Assembly (NCBI GenBank): GCA_032433595.1
Contig: JASWJB010000077.1
Location: 1 to 64,000 of the forward strand
Direction of reading: 5' to 3'
DNA from: Conoideocrella luteorostrata
Lineage: Eukaryota > Ascomycota > Sordariomycetes > Hypocreales > Clavicipitaceae
Length of the DNA: 64,000 bases
This document shows positions 1 through 12,890 of this stretch, one piece after another. Every line of letters starts with the position of its first letter. The stretch's first letter is position 1. Below the pieces are notes generated by a model. It did not search any database, had not been told where the DNA came from, and saw only the letters and a list, made by a program, of their open reading frames with translations. Both the position numbers and the translations under genes were made by a program.

Positions 1-26
1 CACACACACACGCACACACACACACA
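1..26. repeat. (CA)n microsatellite
   Basis: A near-perfect CA dinucleotide run opens the window, with one G interruption, and continues as degenerate CA/TA sequence to about base 65. It is a simple repeat with no coding content. Confidence 0.9.
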
Positions 27-2169
27 TACATACACACATATGTACATATAATACAATACAACACAAGTATGTCCATGCCGCAAATGCCTCTCAGGGAAAG
101 CACCAATGACATGTCAGAAGTTGCACCTAAGCAGGCAGCAGGGTGTTTCCATATACAAGCCATGACATGACACAGGTCTTGACTCTTTCAACACACCCAC
201 AACGCTAGGTGGTAGGTAGTAGTATACGGGAGAATATCGTCAGACCAGGACACCCGGTAAACAGGGCACAGAGTCACATCATAATCTATCTGCCTCAGAA
301 GCGGGATCCCCTCCTCCTCCAATGCCCAAAGAGCGCAAGAGTAAGAAATAGTACGGAGTATAAACAAGAGACTTGGTGCCTAAAACAATTTTACCTTTCT
401 TACCCGTCCCAGCAGCATCCGGCATTTGTTTTCTCGTGTGATCTGGGCCCCCCGTGCGTGCGTGCGTGCGTGCATTTGCTCCTCCGTGCCGTCCACTCCA
501 TCATGATATGATCGGAGGGAAAGAGGGGCAGGGGGGGACGGGGTTCGAAGTTGCCAAAGAGCCCGATTTTACGTGGTTTCTGAAACAGAGTCAGTAAGTG
601 GGTGGGTGGTTCGCCTCGTGGGAGACACACAGACGTGGTGGTCTTGCCGGTCGGCACATCGTAGATAACGACGCCGCGGTTGCTAGTGGTCAGCTGAAGG
701 CGGACGAAGCAAGCTGCTTGTGCTTGTGGCATCCCTGACTTTGTCCGAACTCTCTCGGGGCAGTGCCGGTGCGTGTATGATGTATGGAAAGAGAAAGCAT
801 CGGCCCCGAGGTGGTGTAGGTTACTTCACGCCCTACCTACCGAGGTGACGGCAGCATCTCATGACAATCAAGTGAATCCAGAGACTACCAGTAAGTACAC
901 CGCAGCAGTTCGTCATAACCATGTACCATGGAGGCCATCCCAATGCCCTCTCGGCCAAGTCCGCGACTGACCAACTAGCTCTCCATGCATAGTCCTCACC
1001 AACCCCTAAAGTTTATCAGATGCATGTCCAAGATCGAAGCCAAATAGAATAAACAAAATAAACCTTCTTTCCCATCATGCCTTCATGCCACCAACACGTC
1101 ATGTCGATTTTTTGTTTCCCCGCCATGTCAATTGTTCGGGCTCCTCGCCCGGCATCTACTTGTACAATAAGCAAATCCACCCAAGGCTCTGTTTGATCGT
1201 CTCCAGGAAGGCACAGTCTGTGCATTCATGCGTCGTCCGCAGGTGGCGATTCTCCTTGCGTAATCAGTAAGTAGCATGACATATATCGAATTGAGTATTC
1301 ACTACGAGCTGGCATAAACATGGACTATCGTAGTACCATGACTAGGGAAAAAGGGGGGCCAGGTGGACGGTTTTTGGTTGCCGCGAAGCAAAAGTTGTTG
1401 TTCTCGGCGAACTTGCCAAGATGGTGTCTGGTGACCGTTGCATGAAATGCATGTTAGAGATTCCCTTTTCGCGTAAATGCAGACATGTTAATGTTATTGA
1501 CCTCGAGCAGCTGCGCTTTACCGTTAAACCACGCCCTGGATGAGAGCTCAAGAGGACAAACACAGGTTGCCATTGCTAGGGTATCCTTCCTGGCTAGTTT
1601 ACTGGCTACCAGGCTTTCTTTCCTTCTTCCGACAAGAGGCAGAATTATGGACAAAGTACTTTGTGCGGCCAGATTCGTAGTCATAATTGTTTTTAATCTT
1701 TCAAGCCATAGGGTAGGTAGGTTATTGGCGACGGAATACCTCCGTGCAGTTACTTGTCACAACAACAAGAAGAAACAGTGTAGTCTTGAAAAATAGATTC
1801 TGTAGATTAATAAGACCGACTTTGTATAAGTATGTATGGAACTTGGCGTCGCTAAAGGTGAGTGAGTTCTTGGTCGCACACATACATGGGCGGCTTCTTA
1901 TGCAAGAGACATCTAAGCATTCCGTGATACTGTCTCGCTCATATACATACAGTACGCTACAAGCCTTCAACCTCTCTCACTCGCTACGTCATCTCTTCAT
2001 TGCACGACCGGCATTGTCCAAGACTGCAAAACAAAAAGTCCTCCAAACTCCCCCCTCCCGCAGGTAATTGAGATTAATCGTCATTCCATCCCCTCACACC
2101 ATCATGCAAACGGGCCATTGAAAATCAGGCAACATGACTTCTCAAGTAAGTCGGCGCGCAAAGCATTGT
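27..2169. other. intergenic stretch, no gene recognised
   Basis: Only short overlapping reading frames without family resemblance are present. One copy of the dispersed TACGGAGT word lies at 352-359. The right end is the 3' flank of the coronin gene. Nothing here supports a gene, although a 3' UTR or a non-coding transcript cannot be excluded. Confidence 0.5.
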
Positions 2170-4582
2170 TTACGACCTCGCCTCTTCTAGCTCCAGCTCT
2201 AATTGTCTGATACGCTCACTCTGATCCTGAGATCCAGGGGTATTGACCTTCTTCTTCAAGTACTCAACTTCGCCTACTAAATGGCTGATTTTGTCATTTT
2301 GCGCGGTGATGATCTTGGTCTGGTTCTCAAGCAACTGTTTGATTTGATCGAGAGATGCCTCAACACCAGCAGAAGGCGTCGATGAGCGTGGTGCCGATGC
2401 CGGGGCGGATGTTGTAGGTGTAGGAGCCTTGGCGGGTGATGCTGGCTTGACGGGCTCAGGAGCAGAAGCAGCAGCTGGTTGAATTTTGACAGGGACTGGG
2501 AGAGGCTTGGGTTCGGCGCGGGTGAACCCTGGAGCTCGTGGACCCGGTCGCGATACCTCCTCGAAGCTTGAAGTCTCATCAGCGTCATCATCTTCTTCGT
2601 CCGCATCGTTGTCCTGGAACTTGTTGGCCATGGCAGAGATGGAGCTCTTCTGGTCGTTTACAGATGGTGGAGGGCCACGAGTAGCAGGCGCTGGCTTGGG
2701 TTCCTCTTTCTTGGGCTCTTCCTTCTGGACGGGAGTAGGGGTTGGTTGAGGAGAAGGCTTGTAATCGGATGGAATTTCCTTTGGAGCGCTGCCCTCGTAG
2801 ATGCTTTCCAAGTCAATCTTGGTTGGAACACCAGTCTTGCCATCAAGCCACTCCTTAGCACCCACAGCGGGTTTGGTGCCCATGGCGGGAGGGAATATAT
2901 CAGCCTGGAAGGTTTCGGCTCGACGAGGTACAGTGAAGGATATGGGCTCGATGTATGTGTCGTTGACCGTCTTGTAAGCTCGCATGACTTCGTTTTCGTG
3001 GACCTTGGTTAACATTAGCAGGTTGTTTACACGACCTTCGGCTCAATACTGCAAAGCCTACATTGATGCCACGCCTGGGCAAGAAAGCAATGCCTCGCTG
3101 GGGGTCGGGAGACTTGTATTCGCTCAGGAACTCGAATTTGTCGTTTTCATACTCGTAGTAGCGGATGTTGCCGTCACTGTAGGCTTATTAGCATTCCCCC
3201 CCCGCTAGAACTCCAGGTCAACTTCATGGCACTAGTTCTTACCCTTTACCAGCAAGGTACAGGCAGTTTGACCCGTCATCTTTTATTCCAGTAAGTATAT
3301 CGTTGCAGCCAAGTCAATATACACTGAGTCGGCCTCAAACTTACCCCAGAATGGCATGCAAACACCAGAAATGGAATCCAGCATAGTAAATCCCCCAATG
3401 GGCTCTGTCCTGCCTGGCTCCCACAAGCCTATTTGTCGCTCACTCATCCGGGAGAAGCCGGTCGTAGCAAAACGGTTATGCTCACCCATCCACACAGCTC
3501 TGCTATTCTTGGCGCCACCATGGCCAGCGGCCTCGTGAACAGGCTTCTCTTGGCGGACATCCCAAACTCGGATCTTCTTGTCTCGAGATGTCGTGACCAG
3601 CATGGTACCGCTGGCATTCCACGACAAGCTCTGCACGATGTCGGTGTGCTTCAGGGCCAAAGGGTTCTGGCCAGTGCTGATATCCCAAATCTTGACTGTG
3701 AAATCGCCGGACGCGGACGCGAGAATATTCTGAGCAGAAGGGTTGAAGAGAACCTGTCCAACTTTTCTGTTGGCAAACCGCCAAGTCAGCCTCCAGCTAT
3801 CTATCGCCGTAGAAAATTCGGGATTTCGGATTTCCATACCTTGAGTGCCCAGCAAGCTTGCTCACGGGCGACACATCAGTAATCTCCTCTGCGTCAGTGT
3901 ACAGCGTGAAATCCTCAGGAACCTCCCACAGAAACACCTTGCCATCTTCGGAGGCGGAAGCGATAACACGGTCGTTGAAAGGATTCCTGCACTCGTTAGC
4001 CAACCCATATTCTCGCAAAGCCGGAACACCATACACTAAAGCCCTCCTCGTCTGTGCATTTACCGACGAGGGAAGGGAGAGAGAAAAGAAAAATAACGTA
4101 CCAGTCCGTATCCAGAACCGTAGCTGTATGGCCTCGAAACAGGGGAATCTGGTCAGGCACCTTACCCTTCTCGTTCAGGGGAATGACGGCAAAGGCACCG
4201 CCACCAGAAGAATCCCAATTCACAGACAGATACTCTGGGTTAACCTGCGCACCGAACTTGTTAGTCGCGGATGCTTGAATTGTCCCGTGCCGCTGCACTC
4301 GAGGTCAAGCGCCATCCCGAAGGGGGGGAGGGGGGTTGCATGGAGCATGCGGTCGTTCGCACCTTGACGAGATTGGTATCCCACGCATTACGACTGATGT
4401 GTAGATTATCGTAACAGAATTCTTTTCTCGTGGACTTTCCAAAGACGTGGCCTGTACATAAGCAAACAGATCAGTTATTTTCATGCTCCAATTATCATAT
4501 AAGATTTGGCGAAGTCTGGGGGCATAAGAAACAAAGATAAGAGCGTACGATATTTGGAAGCCCGGACGAAACGGCCAGCCAT
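2170..4582 (-). CDS. crn1: coronin (actin-binding WD40 protein)
   Basis: Eight exons (4582-4549, 4451-4363, 4244-4102, 3986-3840, 3766-3345, 3279-3243, 3176-3062, 3003-2170) splice at GT-AG sites to a 606-residue protein. It starts MAGRFVRASKYRHVFGK, the signature N-terminus of coronins. Residues about 1-390 are the WD40 propeller, including LASASGDFTVKIWD and VTTSRDKKIRVWD, followed by the coronin-specific extension around VHENEVMRAYKTVNDTYIEP. A Pro/Ala/Lys-rich linker with an acidic patch (DNDADEEDDDADE) follows, as in yeast Crn1. The last 60 residues form a leucine-rich coiled coil (LGEVEYLKKKV-type heptads) expected to oligomerise. Coronins bind F-actin and regulate Arp2/3 at cortical patches and in endocytosis. 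The start is fixed by the conserved N-terminus and the 34-base first exon. The identification is secure; individual exon borders are hand-drawn but keep the frame throughout. Confidence 0.96.
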
Positions 4583-6015
4583 GATTGAGAGGTTGGTGCT
4601 GCAGCGCAGCGTATGTATGAGATCGGGATAGAGGAGTATACGGGTGGGAAGAATACAAGGCAGGAGACGAGAGACGCACAGAGCTGCCTGGGATGTATGC
4701 TCGCGTGCTTTTATTGAGGAGTTCTTGGAGTCGATTGACGTCGAAGTGGGAGGGTGGGTAAAAATGCTGGGCACAAGCGGGCGGATACTGGCGAGACGGT
4801 CGGCTGGTCGGTTGACCTGATGTAACTAGAGCTGACGCACGCAAGCAAGGTACTGGTACAACCACTGCCCCAACCGCCACCACTACCGCCACTGCGACCA
4901 CCGACCGCTAGGTCATTATCGGCAGGCAGTCAAGGCTAGATGGGATGCTAGATGCCACTTCGTCGCGGCTGCATGCACAACCACGGCACGCACCGACTGG
5001 CTGGTTGGTTACGCTGCTGCAATAAATAGAACTGAGTGACTGTTTGTTTGTTTGTTTAACAACCCTACCTACGACAGTATTACTCGTATTTCATCTACTC
5101 GGTATGCTATCCACGGACCTGTACGGAGTTGAAAAGCCATGCTACAGAGCACGGAGGGTACAGCCAGGTCATGGTCATCTACTCCGTACATCAGTCAGCT
5201 CAGCGCTTACGTCTGCCCCCCCTCCCCGGTCATTGCCCATTGCATAAACGCCATGCCTTTGCTTTTACGTGATACTCATCTTGACTGCTAGTTAGCTGGC
5301 TCCCCATCAAGCCTCCTGTTCCATCGTCTGTTATCAATTTGATCCACCCGGCGGCTCCCTCCACTAAGGATACCAGTAGGCCAATACACCCCTGTTGACG
5401 TTGCCAGAGTGTGGCTGAGTCCGAGACCTTGCCGTCCTCAGAATGAGACTCTTTTGACCCAATCAATCCACCTGGCATCCTGTCTTAATGGCGATTAACA
5501 TGTTCATCACTGCCCACCCATTCAGGCAATGACGGTAGGCATTGTCCTTTTCATGAAATATTTCTTCCATTATAATTCATATTGACCAGTACATATTTCA
5601 TACAAAGAATCCCAGATTGGTACCTCCCGAATATAACAAAAGAAACACCGGCGACGCCGTCAAAACTTTCCAAGGCTGCTGGATTTCTCATGCAACCATA
5701 AACTCACTCCATACTCTCAAAAATTGATCAAAATGCGAAGCAAATCAAATGCCAATAAGGTGGGGGCCAGGCTGCCTGGATCAAACACCAACTGCACAAA
5801 GTACCATAACCTAAAACTCCAGGTCTCTAAGCCTGTCGTGAGCCCGTGGCGAGACTTCATGTGATTTGTGTGTCTTCATTGCCTCATGCCATGCGTGTCC
5901 ATACATTTCTAACGCCCCATCGGAGCAGATATAAACAAAGGTGAAGAAGATAAAAAGGAGAGGGAGAAGAAAAGGGAGAAGAAGGTGATGAAGAAGCGGT
6001 AGGCTAGTAAATGAT
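4583..6015. other. intergenic: coronin promoter and Bud4 3' flank
   Basis: No gene is recognised in these 1.4 kb. Short tandem TTTG units lie near 5042-5056. Two copies of the dispersed ACTCCGTA/TACGGAGT word lie at 5122-5129 and 5181-5188. A purine-rich (GA) tract at about 5940-5995 lies just past the Bud4 stop codon, probably in its 3' UTR. Confidence 0.5.
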
Positions 6016-9000
6016 CTAGGAACACATACTCCTTGTTCGAGAGGTCACTCGCCGATCTTCTGCTTTACGGCGAAGTTGCTCTTCCCGCCTAAGAACAACA
6101 TCACACCACTTGGCTCGGGATCGAACGCCGGTGCCGTCGTCAACTGAGCTGTCTCGACCAACTACATCGGATAGGATTCTCATCCAGCCTTCCTTATCCT
6201 CAGCAGTATCAGCGTAGAAGTCAATCACCTCACCGTTGTTGAAGCGGATGCGGAAACCTTCCTCAACGAACATGTAGCCTTCTTCTTCCTCGGCAAAAGC
6301 TGACCGTCGTCGACGACCACCTTTTCCAGTAGTCTCCTTCTCTGTCAAGGCTCTCTTGTCGTCAATCAGCCTCTTGGCATTAGCCAAATTGATGGTGGCT
6401 CGAGGTTGCCTCGTTGCCTCGTGATAAGCTGTCAACTTGGCTCCGACAAGCTTGAAGTATCGTCGGCGCCAATACTGTTCAATTTGTTAGCATGTGTACT
6501 CATTCGAAGGGAGAGAACTTCATCTTTTGATGATATCTACTAACCGGGCAGTCTCCTCCCTGTTGACTCAAATGACCTTCCCAATTACGAGACAATCTTT
6601 CTTCAGCAGCCTTGAGCTCTCGAACGGAAGAATTCATGCTCTTGGGCATATCATCATCAGTCGAGTTCTTGGGGCGGGGAACGAACAGCAGCTGAAGTTC
6701 CAACTTTCCAATCTTGTATGGAGCCCGTCGGACGACGGCCGTGGCTGCGTTTCCTCGCTTGCTTTTTACGCTGGAGGCGAAGCTCTCCTCCTCCGTGGCC
6801 CATTCGTTGAAGCAGGCTACCTCAGCCATGTATGGCCGACCAAAGCAACGGTGTTCATGCTCCTTGAGGCAAACATATGAGCGGGCGAAGCTACCGTCCT
6901 CGGCGGCCAAGGGAGATAAGAGCTCGTATCCGGATGGAGCGCCATTGCGTTGACGTGCAAGCGTTTCTCTCTGTCTCTGTTCCTCTTCTCTTTGTCTCTG
7001 TTCCATCTCTCTGCGCTTCTTCGGAGATGCAAACACGCGGCTAAAGGTTGAAGTCTTGGATTTGGAAGGTTTACCTGCTGTCTGAGTAATCAAATAAGTA
7101 GGCTTTTCCAACTTAACGTTCAATGTCAACTGAAATTCCAGATCATTTGGCACGACAAGTTCAAATTCTTGACCAATGGGGGCATTTCTGGCCAGCTCAA
7201 GCCAAGCTGTGGTGACGCAGTGCACCCCATTGTCTAAGGTAAGACTGAACCACGTGCGCTCGTTTTTAGGGAGAGGAAGATCCAAGTCCTTAACCCCCAT
7301 TACCTTGACGAAAAGACGGCCTCTCTCACCGCTGTCAATGGTAACGGCTTCGGATTGAGCATCGCCTTCCGTCCCACGGTGGACTGCGGTGGCATTGCTC
7401 TCCTGCCCAGGCAGCGGTGGAGCGGCACCACTGGAGCCGGTGATGCGCTTCCGTGAGCTTCGTGAGCGAGGCTCTGCATTCCAAGGCTCCACGACCCAAG
7501 ATTCAGGACGGTTCTGTTTGATAGGAGAGCTTTGGGCGGATCTGGTCCGCGAATAATCATCACCATCTTTGTCGCTAGCCGCAATGACCTTGGTATTTTG
7601 CCTCATAAGATATCCACGCTTCTGTCCTTCAATGACTCGCTCAAAGTCCTGGTCAAGACTGAGGCCCATGTCAAGATCCAAGGTGAGGCTGCGATTCTTG
7701 AAGCTTGGGTGACGTGCAACGTACTCATCATGGCCCAAGACCTGCTCGGAGCCAAAGTCCTTGGAGATGCGGTTGCGATGCCTTTCGGGTATCGGCGGCA
7801 CATCGGGAACTTCCTTGCTAACTTGCCGGCGAGCCTCTCGCATCGCGGCCAAATCCGAAGGAGTATTGGAAAGACGTGTCTTGAGCTTTGCTCCGGGTGC
7901 CTTGATTGTGGCAATCCTCTCCGGAATAGTAGGAGGCGATTCTCTCACGTCTTCTTCTGGCACAGAGTGATGGATAACTGAATCGGGCGTACCTGGCTCG
8001 TCTATATACTCTTCCTCATCAGGTTCTCCCCAACCAGTGCCGTCGTATTCAGGCTTCGATAAGCGTCGTGTAGGCGTCACAGGTCGCTTCGCTGGTTCAG
8101 AGGTGTTCTGAAGCTTAGCCTCCATGCTCCTCTCTTGGCTGGATTCATTCTTAACCGGATCGTTAACTGGAACTGCAGAAATAAATGGGTCTTCTGCTGC
8201 ACCGATTCCAAGACCATTCAAGGGAGCATCTAGATTTGGATGGTGCAGCTGAGGCCATTGCCTTTGAGCACCATACTCGTCGGATTTTTGGGTAACCTTG
8301 ATCTGCTCCTGATACGTCGCTTCATGATCAAGTCCTCGATCTTCGTCTTCATCCCCGCCTAGAGTTTCATCATCATGATAATAGTCTAGAACATCCTCTC
8401 CACCCTCTTCAGAATTTCGTGTGATTATGACACTGCCCTGCTCACCGTCACCATCCTCCTCAACTAATGAATCCTCGGTAGATGGAATGGGGATATCTGG
8501 ATCCAGATTCATGACTGAACCCTCTGCGTGTCGAAGGTGGCCACGCTGAGGGCTTGTACCGGGAGATGAGAAGTGGTATTCGGAACCTTCATCAATGGCA
8601 TCATTTCCATTGACACGACGCATGATGGATTCTCTAGAGATTTTGGGCGGCATTTGGAAATCTAAAGCAGAAATGTCTCCAATGGTATCATCCGCTTCAA
8701 GGGCCTCCGCGGCAGTCTCCGATTCGGCTTCGGAGTGTGGAGTTCCGCCTCTTTCACGACCATTTCCTCTTCGAAGTCTGCGCTCTCGCTGTTGCTCGGC
8801 GGCGGTTTTAGCGTCGGTGTCATCTGAGAGCATCATGAGCTTCAGACGCTCCTCCAACGTCATTTTGTGGGTACCAATGTTCTGAATATCAGATTTGGAA
8901 GCAAAAGCTGGAGGTGGTACTGGCAAACTCCTGTTCGACCCTCCCATCATTCTCTCTGCAGTGGCAGAGAGCCCGGGGGACGCTTTCGCAGAGCCCGTAG

Positions 9001-10421
9001 ATTCCTGTCTAGAGTGTCCAGCGCCGGGGAGAGGAGGCAAAGGCCGGTGGTCTCCATTAGAGTTGGCCGAGTCGGACCGTTTGTTGGTCGGAGTCGTGCG
9101 GCCACCTGCAGCCATCGCGGGCGCATTCTCTGGCATTGGGCTGCCCTCGTACTTGTTGGCAGCGACTTCACGTTGAATCATGGGGCTCTCACCACGCCAG
9201 TCGTCGGGCCCTACGACGGGGGTCTTATCAGTGTCTTCCAAGGACTCGTCGAAGCTTTCGTCCTGAATATCAATGTGCGCGGGATCATAAAGATCCTCGT
9301 CGTAGTCTTCGACAGACTCGTAGCTGCCTTCTCGTGAATTGGTTCCAACAGACGAGAGGTCAGGTGTGGCCATTTCATACTCGTTAATTTGAGGCGGTGC
9401 AGCGTCAAATGTAACGCTCTTTGGATGGCGGAGCTGGTAGTGACTGTCTGAGAAAGTGTCCTCGTTCAAAGATGAGTGACCAGACCACGTCCCGGCAGCA
9501 GGATCAAACGCGTTCTTGTTGAATTTTGTTGGAGAAAGAGAGGATTTTGTTGGTGAAGCTTGATCTTTACTCGGTGTTCTTGACGATTTCTGAGTGATCT
9601 CAGGCAATGTTGGGGAGACTTTGGACGGGCTCATCATAGACGGGCTCGACCTATTGTCGGAGTCTTGGTGATCCAAATCTGATGAACCAAAGCCACCAGA
9701 ACTTGATGAAGATGTAAGTGCACTACCTTGGACCTTTGCAAGCGGTCTCTCAATGTGTGGGATCCGAGTGGGATCATATTCTTGTTTCTGCTCCAGTGCT
9801 AAAATGTTACTGTTCTTAACGCGGGACGCTCTTTGGAGGCGCTCAATCGAAGAACGGCGATTTGGCGATGGCGAACCCGAGCGGCCCCCGTGGAGCATAT
9901 TCTCGGAGTTGCGAGCTTGCCAGAAAAGTCGAGGCGAAGTTGAAGAATCAAGAGGCGACGACTGGAATGGTGAGGAGTCGTTGCCGGGCAGCGCAGCTTT
10001 CTGCATCGCGAGGGTCAGTCCCGGAGTCGTACAGGAGGGGGAGGTGAATAGTAGCTAGTATAAAGCCCAGAACGGTCTTTTCCCATTGTTACACCAAAGG
10101 AAGAAAAGCAAAGGAAAATCCAGTGTGTGTGTATACCCATAAGACACAGACAGCACGCAGAAAGTAGAAAAGGCATTAAAAAATTGGAAGGATTTTCACC
10201 AACCTTGGGACTATACGGGTGCCAGCTGGGCGAATTTCGCCTTTTTTCAGTATGCGAAATCTCACTCAGCGGACGAGGCAGACTACCTGCCATCTTCTTC
10301 GTAGGTGAAGAGGTTGGGGTGTTTTTGGAAATACGAAGAGGATGCACCTGAGATCCGAGCGTTAGTATGATTCGCGGGAAGAGAACCGAGGGGAGATCTG
10401 TCATACCGGCTCGGAGGCCAT
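6016..10421 (-). CDS. bud4: Bud4-like septum/axial-bud-site protein with anillin-like and PH domains
   Basis: Four exons (10421-10407, 10347-10204, 10000-6545, 6474-6016) give 1357 residues. The first exon is a 15-base mini-exon (MASEP) joined in frame to VHPLRISKNTPTSSP. Residues 1 to about 930 are Ser/Pro/Glu-rich and probably disordered. They are followed by an anillin-homology region from about 950 (RGRLFVKVMGVKDLDLPLP, then FELVVPNDLEFQLTLNVKLEKP). A C-terminal PH domain begins at YWRRRYFKLVGAKLTAYHE and includes EGWMRILSDVV. Yeast and Aspergillus Bud4 proteins have this order and link septins to the contractile ring at septation sites, and I infer the same role here. The last intron (6544-6475) cuts the PH domain at its start. 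No operon-like context applies. Family assignment is firm; the mini-exon is inferred from splice signals and the in-frame join. Confidence 0.92.
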
Positions 10422-11534
10422 GGTGACCACGGCTTGATTGTTCGGGATGGTGAAGAGTCAGACACCTCAGGAATGAGTGAGCCTGTGCAGCGGTTTAATG
10501 ACGGCGGAATTTGATGGGCTGGAATGCTGGGAGAGACTTGGCATCATCAGATGTTCCCAAACTTGAAGCCAGCGCCAAGCAAGCTCGACAAGAGGTTAAA
10601 CACAGGTGGACAGGATGAGCACAAAGTCGCGGATGCAGAAACTCGAGTCGCGCGCCGCGTCGACAACGATAGGCCGGCTAGTATAGCAAACCGCCTGAAC
10701 AACACCAAAGATGCTCACGATATCGTCAGGAGAGGAGGCTGACGGTTGAGGTGTTGAGTTAGTTCACAAAAGGAGGGACGGTCATTCGCGGGTGGCAGTG
10801 TTTAAGGAATGCTGTGATAGACATTGGTGACGGCCATGATTGGCTCGCTGACGATAAACAGTCTAACGAAACTCAAGGTATGGTTGTCGCGGCAACGGCC
10901 ATCCGACTCACACCTCCTTCCCACACTTGCGCAGCTGGCAGGCCTACATGCAGCTGGTGCATAACTACACCAGAAGCGAAGTGGCTGCAGGTGCTGAAGC
11001 CAGTCAGAGTGCGCCAAAGATGGCTCCAATTCTCTCTGACAACGCTGGGACAGGCCCCCCCACCCCCCGGCGGAACGGTGGAACAAACATCATCAGGGTA
11101 CCCCGCCCCCCAGGCGTAGTATTGTATGGAAAGATCCGGTGCCTCGACCGACTCGAAAAGTTGCTCATCGGCCCCATACTTCGAGTTTGCGCAACGGCTT
11201 TTCAGTACTACGAAAGCCCCGGCTGCTGCATTCATGATTCCGAGTCTAAGCTTTATATGGAATTTCCCTCATCTCCCGCCCCCCTCGCCTTGTCACACCA
11301 TCTGCCGCCTTACCAGTTTGCCATACAGATGAAGGAGTCGCCATGGCAGCAAACAAGGCAGGGTCCGGGGTGCTACGGAGTAGAGGCGATGGATTTGTTT
11401 TCCCCAACACACATCCCCTCAGCAGGCTCGTATCAGCTGCATCTCTGATATGCAGTTGGATCCTTCATGCACGTCATCACCGATTGATTCTTGAACATAC
11501 GGCACGGACAAGTAACGCGATCCGATGTGTAGTT

Positions 11535-11558
11535 AGTAGTAGTAGTAGTAGTAGTAGT
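11535..11558. repeat. (AGT)n trinucleotide microsatellite
   Basis: Eight AGT units in a row lie in intergenic DNA, with no coding frame of interest around them. Confidence 0.9.
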
Positions 11559-12342
11559 TGCATGTAGTGTACAATTGCTGACATGATACGAGCCCATTAT
11601 TGTGCACACCGTAAAGTTGGTCAATGTTCTTAGGTAAGATGTAGCCGGCATGTGTTATTTTGAGTTACGAATCGATGAATTTATGGCTACAGGAGAGGAG
11701 GAAAGAAGGGAGGCGGGGGGCGGCAATTATGATGAAATATCTTGTTGTTCACATATAACGTACCAGCATGGAGCTCTGGACTCTCTTGTTTGAGAGGGCC
11801 AGAGAACGCATAATTTGGCTCGCCCGGTATGTTCTCTGCAGGCCTTGCCGGCCACGGCTCATCTATTCCAAACTTATATCATGCCATAGTTAGCACATAT
11901 TCTTGGATGGAGATTGGCGATCGGTGCGCGGCATGGAACAAGATTAAAACCCGGCACGTGCTAGTGTTGACGGATGCTTGTTCCCTAGCCAACCACGTCC
12001 GAATACAATACGAGTAGTACAATCGGCAAACAAAGCCATTGATTGATTGACGCGTGAACGGCCGAGTCCGAGTCACAGTGTGTACTACTTCAGAGCAAAA
12101 AAGCACCGCTTTCATGACGAAAAACGTGGTGCTGCTTTGCGGTCCGTCTGCGAAGCGCAGTCCGATAGAGCACATATTAGGCGGAGACGGGGAATGTATA
12201 GGACAAATACTGTTGACCGACCTCGAGATGCAGGTATGGAAGCGGTGAAAGCGCCGCTGGCGTCTGAGAATAATTCACAGAAATGCTTCCATCACAGGCT
12301 AAGATATGGATAAAGAGAATGAGAATGAGAATCGGCCGCACG

Positions 12343-12372
12343 AAATGCTCAATTCTTAAATGCTCAATTCTT
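12343..12372. repeat. 15-bp tandem duplication
   Basis: The unit AAATGCTCAATTCTT occurs twice, perfectly and head to tail. The repeat is short and intergenic, with no known function. Confidence 0.9.
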
Positions 12373-12890
12373 AAGCGCTGAAGGGGCTCATGGACTACGA
12401 TGGATACCTAAAGTGTCTCGAAAGGCAGCTATCCGGGCAGCCCCAGCCGCAAGCCACCTACGGTGAAGTAGCGCGCAAGCCACTGGGGAGTTGCCAAGCA
12501 ACATTTGAAGCCTTTCCTCCAGGTGTGACAGCCCCCTCAGCCGTGCACGATCGATAGCTCTAGGGTCGTGGTCGAAGGGAGCTCTAAAAGTCACGGCTGG
12601 CGGAACATGAAGCATTTTGGAGCGAGAAATAAGACTAGAGCAAGATTACCAAACCGGCGCTGCCAATAGCTTCCTCCATTGGCGAACCCTCCTCCTCTCC
12701 GCCCGCAGGATTAACAACTGGTGGTAAAGAACAGCAGTTTCCTACCCGTCTGCGGCCCATTCACGACTTAAATGTGACTGTACTCCGATTTCACCTTTAA
12801 CCCTTGTAACTTCGTTGAGATTTAACGAAAGAAACATGTCTGGATGTCCCGAGTTGTCTATTTCATACTATCTATCACCTGCTGGACATT

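Larger units (their letters stand above)
10422..12890. other. intergenic: Bud4 promoter side, no gene recognised
   Basis: This 2.5-kb gap holds only short frames without recognisable domains. It contains one TACGGAGT word (11374-11381), an (AGT)n run (11535-11558) and a 15-bp tandem duplication (12343-12372). A frame of 75 codons on the minus strand (12388-12615) reads like protein but matches nothing I know. It could be a gene relic next to the decayed ABC transporter. Confidence 0.45.

Noticed and set aside
10873..11235. 120-codon minus-strand frame in the Bud4 upstream gap
   Set aside because: Its odd residue composition, poly-Gly/Pro run and lack of any motif make a chance frame in G/C-rich intergenic DNA likelier.
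12388..12615. 75-codon protein-like frame on the minus strand
   Set aside because: It lacks family resemblance, a clear start context or spliced neighbours. It may be a relic, but this cannot be shown from sequence alone.
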